Source: Nereocystis luetkeana (Eukaryota > Sar > Phaeophyceae > Laminariales > Laminariaceae). Taken from it: a stretch of 64,000 nucleotides of DNA. A program made the translations under genes and the position numbers. Location of the stretch: positions 10,134,528 to 10,198,527 of the forward strand of contig JARUPZ010000015.1 of assembly GCA_031213475.1 (NCBI GenBank), in the 5' to 3' direction. Shown piece after piece: positions 58,371 through 64,000 of this stretch. How positions within the stretch are numbered: the stretch's first letter is position 1; each line of letters opens with the position of its first letter. Below the pieces are notes generated by a model that had not been told where the DNA came from, made no database searches, and saw only the letters and a list, made by a program, of their open reading frames with translations.

Positions 58371-59177
58371 AAATCCCTGTGCGTGCTCGGTTGGTACATC
58401 CCTGGCGAAACCGCCTCCTCTTATTACTTGCCGGACCTTTCCAGCGGTTCTTTGTTTCTCCATTTCTCTTGGCACTCTCAGTCCTTTCTCCCTTTTTCAT
58501 ATTTCGTTTCATGCGCGTGCGTGTACTCCGAGCACGGTACGGCGGGAGAGCCCGGCGCCGTCGCGGGTGTCAGCGGGTGCTGACGGGTAGAGGGGGGGTT
58601 GCAAGGAGCGCGGTCGCCTCTTTCGTGTCTAAGCGTCGCGTGTGCCTCGAGACACGAGGGGTGCATGATCGGGCTCTGTCTGGCCTGAAAATGCGATTTT
58701 GGATAGAGTGTGTACGAGATATAAGGGTCGTTCGGAATTGCAAGATAACATTAAAGCGGTGCTTATTTTAGCGACCACGCTGAAGTTGAAAGAGGGAGCT
58801 ACCAGTCTGAGTACCAATACTGTCGAGCTGGCGAACGACGGCCTCGGTGAGCACCGGACTTCACGCGAGGCGGGCGACGGGGCTGACTGTGGCAGAGAGT
58901 GAGGAAAGCTTACTCGGACCGAATCGGTGGCGAGGTGGTCGCGAGAGGGGCGGGCGGCGTACGAGGCTGAGAGAGAACTTCTGCTGTTCTTTTTTCTTTT
59001 TCTTTTTTGACCGGTGCAAGGTGTTTCAATCAGGCAGAAAATTATTTCAGGAGAGGGACGGGGATTTTTTCCTTCCCGGATTTTTCGGTTTCATTTTTCA
59101 TTGTTTTTGCGGTGCTGCTGTGCCGTTGTGCCCTGCTGTGCTTTCTCTTTTTTCGTACATACAGCATATCAAAGGAA
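58371..59177. other. Single-copy core of palindrome 2 arm, no gene recognised
   Basis: Not satellite. A plus-strand frame of 130 codons (58,379-58,771) starts with a hydrophobic stretch (NRLLLLLAGPFQRFF...LLALSVLSPFFIF) and continues Arg-rich. No family was recognised, and overlapping frames exist. Treated as unsupported. Confidence 0.4.
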
Positions 59178-59427
59178 CACCAAATTACTACGCCAAAAGG
59201 AAAAGTACACCAAATTACTACGCGAAGCGGACAGAGGTCCATTATTGAATATACCAGGTATGTAGTTTTTTATTATGATCGCACTGTTGCACACTGACTG
59301 GCGACTTGATAATGCCAAGAGTCCCGCCGCCATGCTTCTGGGGAAAACAGCTCAGACGCCACATACCCTTCGCTTCGCGGACGGTTGCCGCACGTACGTA
59401 CATACCCCAGGTAGCGTACTTAATTTA
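59178..59427. other. Palindrome 2 spacer (250 bp)
   Basis: Not mirrored. Contains ACACCAAATTACTACGC twice about 29 bp apart, one TACCAGGTA at 59,252-59,260, and short GCGAAGCG words facing each other. Confidence 0.9.
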
Positions 59428-60234
59428 TTCCTTTGATATGCTGTATGTACGAAAAAAGAGAAAGCACAGCAGGGCACAACGGCACAGCAGCACCGCAAAA
59501 ACAATGAAAAATGAAACCGAAAAATCCGGGAAGGAAAAAATCCCCGTCCCTCTCCTGAAATAATTTTCTGCCTGATTGAAACACCTTGCACCGGTCAAAA
59601 AAGAAAAAGAAAAAAGAACAGCAGAAGTTCTCTCTCAGCCTCGTACGCCGCCCGCCCCTCTCGCGACCACCTCGCCACCGATTCGGTCCGAGTAAGCTTT
59701 CCTCACTCTCTGCCACAGTCAGCCCCGTCGCCCGCCTCGCGTGAAGTCCGGTGCTCACCGAGGCCGTCGTTCGCCAGCTCGACAGTATTGGTACTCAGAC
59801 TGGTAGCTCCCTCTTTCAACTTCAGCGTGGTCGCTAAAATAAGCACCGCTTTAATGTTATCTTGCAATTCCGAACGACCCTTATATCTCGTACACACTCT
59901 ATCCAAAATCGCATTTTCAGGCCAGACAGAGCCCGATCATGCACCCCTCGTGTCTCGAGGCACACGCGACGCTTAGACACGAAAGAGGCGACCGCGCTCC
60001 TTGCAACCCCCCCTCTACCCGTCAGCACCCGCTGACACCCGCGACGGCGCCGGGCTCTCCCGCCGTACCGTGCTCGGAGTACACGCACGCGCATGAAACG
60101 AAATATGAAAAAGGGAGAAAGGACTGAGAGTGCCAAGAGAAATGGAGAAACAAAGAACCGCTGGAAAGGTCCGGCAAGTAATAAGAGGAGGCGGTTTCGC
60201 CAGGGATGTACCAACCGAGCACGCACAGGGATTT
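59428..60234. other. Single-copy core, mirror of 58,371-59,177
   Basis: Same content on the other strand. No gene recognised. Confidence 0.4.
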
Positions 60235-60960
60235 ATATCTAAGTAAGCAGTTCTATAGCGTCTGTGTTCAGTTTCTTCTTTTCAATTCATCGTCATCATT
60301 GGGGGGCCTCCTAACACCATTTGGGTGATATTCCAATATCACGCAATGATGTTGGGAAATCACCGAACAGGCTTAGGGGATCCTCAACCGGGTGAGGGGA
60401 TCCCCACCATGTGTGTATTGTGTGCGCACCCAACATGTACGATCCGTATGTGACGTAGCGTCTCTATTCAGTTTCTTCTATCGAAAGTATCGTCATCATT
60501 GGGGGATCCCCTAACACTGTTTTGGGTGATATTCCAGTATCACACAATTATATTGGAAAATCACCCAGATGGTGTTAGGGGATCCTGTTTCGAACGATGT
60601 TGTGTTGAAGTGTTATACACTCGAGGCGAGAGGGGATACCCCCTAAGCCTGTTGGGGATCCCGCAAGCCAATAGGATCCCCTCACTACATTATTAGGGAC
60701 TAGGACCCAATTTCACGCTGAATACCCTCTGCAGTAGTTCTTATGGGGGGTCCCCTAAGGCAAATGGGGATCCCGTAAGACAAAAGAAACAAGCTAATTA
60801 AGGAGATCCCCTAACTCGCAACAGGGGGTCCCCTAAGCCTGTTGGGGACCCCACAAGGGAAATAGGACGCTCTGATTTGAATAAGGACTGGGACCCTAAT
60901 TTCACGCAGAATACCATGTAGATATATATCACGTAGTGCGCCCAGTCAAGGCGGGAGGGG
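60235..60960. repeat. GGGGATCCCC-rich block, mirror copy
   Basis: Mirror of 57,646-58,370. Confidence 0.8.
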
Positions 60961-62335
60961 GTCCCCTAACGAGCTGCCCGTGTACAATACCTCTGCCACT
61001 CATTGGTCCCTTCTGTGCCTCCCTGACTACGACAGCACCCAACCCGCCCGCTCCCCTTCCTCAACAATGCCGATTTTTGTGATTTTTTCAGTGAAAACCC
61101 AGGATCGTATGTAGTTTGGAATACCCTGCCCTCGCCTGACTCCTACGGGCTGCCTATGTCCAAGCCCTCCCCGTTTTATTTTCTGCCTGCTCCTGTCCTC
61201 CCGACCACATGAAAACCCAATCCGCTCACTCCCCTTCCTGAACAATACGAATTTCGCGGAATTCTGCAATTAGAAGCTAGCAGATAATCTAGGTCGGAAC
61301 ACCCCACCCACACCCGACCCCTGCGCGCTGTCCGTGTCTGGCACATCGGCCACTGCCCCCTCCGGAAGTCTTACCAACCACAGGAACAACCATCCCATCC
61401 ATTCCCCTGGCTGAACAATGATATTTTTCCGGTTTACTGTCGCATGATAACCCAGCATAGTTCCTACCAATGAGGCGTTCTACGATAGAGGTTCACCCTA
61501 CTTTTTCTGGGGCTCCTCACTTTAGGAGCTCCATACCTCACCCGAAAACTGACTTCAGCAAAAATCAAATTGCATCCCGATGAATAGTCCCATTGCCCAA
61601 GCAAACAAAAATGTCATTTTTTCGAAACAACATTGGCAGTCCGACTATTCTGGGTTAAGGAACCCGTCATCCAGAAAACATTTGAGCGGAAATGTGCTAC
61701 CTCTATCTTAGAACGCGTCCAATGGTAGCCTGTAATACCTTACCCTCGCCTGCATGTCACCATTCATTCTCGTCTTCCCGACCACACGAAGAACCAACCC
61801 ACCCACTCCCCTTGATTACTAATAGGGGATCGCTGCAATGAAAACCCAGCGTGATATGTAGGTTGGGATACCCCTTTCTCGTCCGACCCCTGCAAGTTGC
61901 CCCTGTACAAAACCCTCATAATTAATTATCCCCCGCGACTGTCCTTCCGACCACGTCTAAAGCAAACCCGCCCATTCCCATCCCTGAACTTTGATAATTT
62001 TGCGGAATGCTGGAATGAGAAACTCTGGATGAATATTTTGGTTGGAATACAACACTCTCGCCGGACTCCTTCGAGCTGCCCGTGTACAGTACATCCACCA
62101 CTCATTACTCCCTTCCGTGTCTTCCCGAACACAGGAACAACCAACCCACCCGCTCCCGTTCCTGGACAATGATGGTTTCAAGCAATGCTGCAATGAAAAC
62201 TCAGGGCTTGAATACCCCATTCTCGCTCGACCTCTACGATCTGCCTGTATGCAGTACCTCCGCAAACTCATAGCTCCCTTCCCAGTCTCCCAGACCACCG
62301 AACAACAGGGCCACCCACTGCCCTTCCTCTAGAAT
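60960..62335 (+). repeat. ~180-bp satellite, mirror of 56,275-57,645
   Basis: Same units in forward orientation. Confidence 0.8.
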
Positions 62336-62524
62336 TTTTGCCATGTGTAGGATCGCCGTATATGGTCGACGAACTCTCCACCCAATGGTCGAGTTCACTC
62401 AAATGATAGCCGTCCTCCCTACAAAAAACGCAAACGTGGGCCCAATATATATTGCATCCGCTACAAATATGATTCCTCCTGCACTATGAATGACATCCTC
62501 TCGCACAGCCACCACGAGCGCTAT

Positions 62525-64000
62525 CCGCAAAATAAACATCCCTCAGGAAGTGGAGTCGGTGGGCCGCTTGTTCCGGTGGTCGGGGAGACACGGAAGGGAT
62601 CAATGAATGGTGGAGGCGTTAGACATCGGGAGGTCAATAGGGGCCGGGCGAGGGTGGAGCATACCCACCCGAATATTACGCGGCGTGCTTAATGCAGCGG
62701 TCTCAAGAATTATCGTGGTTCACGAAGCGGGGCAGGTGAGTTTGTTGTTCGCGTGGTCGGGAGGACGGGGAAAGGACCAATGCGTATCGGATGTACTACA
62801 CACGGGAAGCTCGTAGGGGATCGGGCGAGGGAGGTGTTTTCTGACCAACCTATTTCCCTGGTTAAATCACCTCGTTGGGGGGCGGGCGAGGGCGGAGTAT
62901 ACCAATCGAGATTTTATACAGATTTCTCCTTGGAAGAAGCCCCCAAACTCGGCATTTTTCAGGATAGGGAGCGGGTGGGTTGGTTCTCCCGGTGTTCGGG
63001 AAGACACATAATGGAGCAATGAGCGGTGGGAGTACTGTACGAAGGAAGCTTGTAGGGGTCCGGCAAGGATGGGATATTCCCACCTAGATATTATGCTGGG
63101 TTCTCTTTGCAGCAATATGCGAAATGGGCATTGCTCCGGTCCGGGAGCGGGTGGGTATGCTGTTCCTGTAGTCCGGAAGAAGACAGGCGCAGGTAGCAAT
63201 GAATGGCGAATGAGCGGCCGAGGTACTGGAGACGGACAGCTCGTAGGGTTCAGGCGAGGGTGGGGTATTCGAACGTAGTTATTATGCTGTTTTTTTTTCA
63301 TGCAGCGATCCGTAAAAACGTGAACCTTTTTTAGGAAGGGGAAGGGCGAGTTGGTTGTTCGTGTGATCGGGAAGACACGGAAGGGAGCGATAAGTGGCGG
63401 AGGCACTGTATACGGACAGGTCGTCGGGGTTCGAGGATGGTGGGGTATTCCAACCTGGAAGTTATGGTACGAGGTTCGCTTTGCAGCATTCCGCGAAACG
63501 AGCAATGTTCCGGTACGGGGGCGGGTTGGTTTGATGTTCATGTGGTGGAGAGGACAGGCGCAGGTAGCAATAAACGGCGAATAGACTGCCGAGATACTGG
63601 AGACAGACAGCGTTTAGGGTTCGGGTGAGGGTGAGGTATTCGAACGTGGATATTTTGCTGGGTTTTCATTGCAGCAATCCGTGAAAAAATGAGCATTGTT
63701 CAGGTAGGGCATGCGTGAGTTGGTTATTCGTGTGGTCGGGAAGAAGAGGATGGGACCTATGAGTGGTGGAGGTAATAGACGCGGACAGCGCGTAGGGATT
63801 AGGCGAGGGTAACGTTGGACAACCAACCCGAGGAAAACGCTTTGGTGGGTTATCACGCGACAGTAATCCGGAAATATCGCTTTGGTCAGGTAGGGGAATG
63901 GGTGGGTTGGTTTCTCCTGTGGTCGGGAAGACTTCCGCAGGGACCGGTGGCGAATGTGCCAGACACGGGCAGCGCGCAGGGGTCGGGCGTTGGAGGGGTA
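62525..64000 (-). repeat. ~180-bp satellite, mirror of 54,605-56,080
   Basis: Same units, inverted; continues to the window end. Confidence 0.85.

Larger units (their letters stand above)
54605..59177 (+). repeat. Palindrome 2, left arm (as far as testable)
   Basis: Each position pairs with 118,605 minus itself. The longest frames translate identically in both arms. I noticed one substitution (about 57,010 against 61,594). The arm may start further left, but the partner lies beyond the window. Confidence 0.95.
59428..64000 (-). repeat. Palindrome 2, right arm (cut by window end)
   Basis: Reverse complement of 54,605-59,177. It runs to the last base of the window, so its true end is unknown. 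Confidence 0.95.

Overview
The window reads as repeat-rich, non-coding nuclear DNA of a eukaryote. There are no operons, no recognisable host genes and no RNA genes that I can support. It holds non-LTR retrotransposons of the RTE-like type (APE endonuclease plus reverse transcriptase), small terminal-inverted-repeat elements, CAG/CAA and TAC microsatellites, many degenerate minisatellites, and one short TTAGGG-type tract. Base composition, CAG-rich microsatellites and the style of the LINE protein would fit a stramenopile such as a brown alga. That is a guess from memory, not something the sequence proves.

The layout is dominated by two palindromes. Palindrome 1 has a left arm at 1-22,717 (cut by the window start), an ~8.8 kb non-mirrored spacer (22,718-31,490) and a right arm at 31,491-51,318. 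The arms are inverted copies of one sequence, nearly identical in some stretches and a few percent different in others. Each arm has collected its own insertions. Left only: a 4.38 kb full-length LINE (3,390-7,769), a 395-bp MITE (14,455-14,849) and a 348-bp insertion carrying telomere-like repeats (22,347-22,694). Right only: a LINE fragment (37,747-38,911), another insertion with a CAA-type tail (39,014-40,113), a second copy of the same MITE at a different place (36,154-36,543) and a 105-bp tandem duplication (35,614-35,823). For several of these the opposite arm keeps the unoccupied site, so the palindrome is real and old.

The spacer of palindrome 1 holds three stacked copies of a second LINE subfamily (one nested in another, with target duplications), set inside a TATCGATA-rich minisatellite. 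Other minisatellites and a TG/TGTC microsatellite fill most of the rest.

Palindrome 2 is centred near 59,302 (arms 54,605-59,177 and 59,428-64,000, spacer 250 bp). The stretches I compared were almost free of differences, and it runs off the window end. Its arms contain a ~180-bp degenerate satellite in two opposite-facing blocks flanked by blocks rich in GGGGATCCCC, so an older, diverged inverted arrangement sits inside each new arm.

The elements are connected. The LINE families and two short insertions share a common 3' end (GACCAC...TTAATGTGA followed by an AACAAC or ACAC tail), as expected if one LINE machinery mobilises them all. A palindromic 9-mer, TACCWGGTA, occurs 19 times (12 independent places), far above chance. 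No gene function other than retrotransposon proteins could be assigned.
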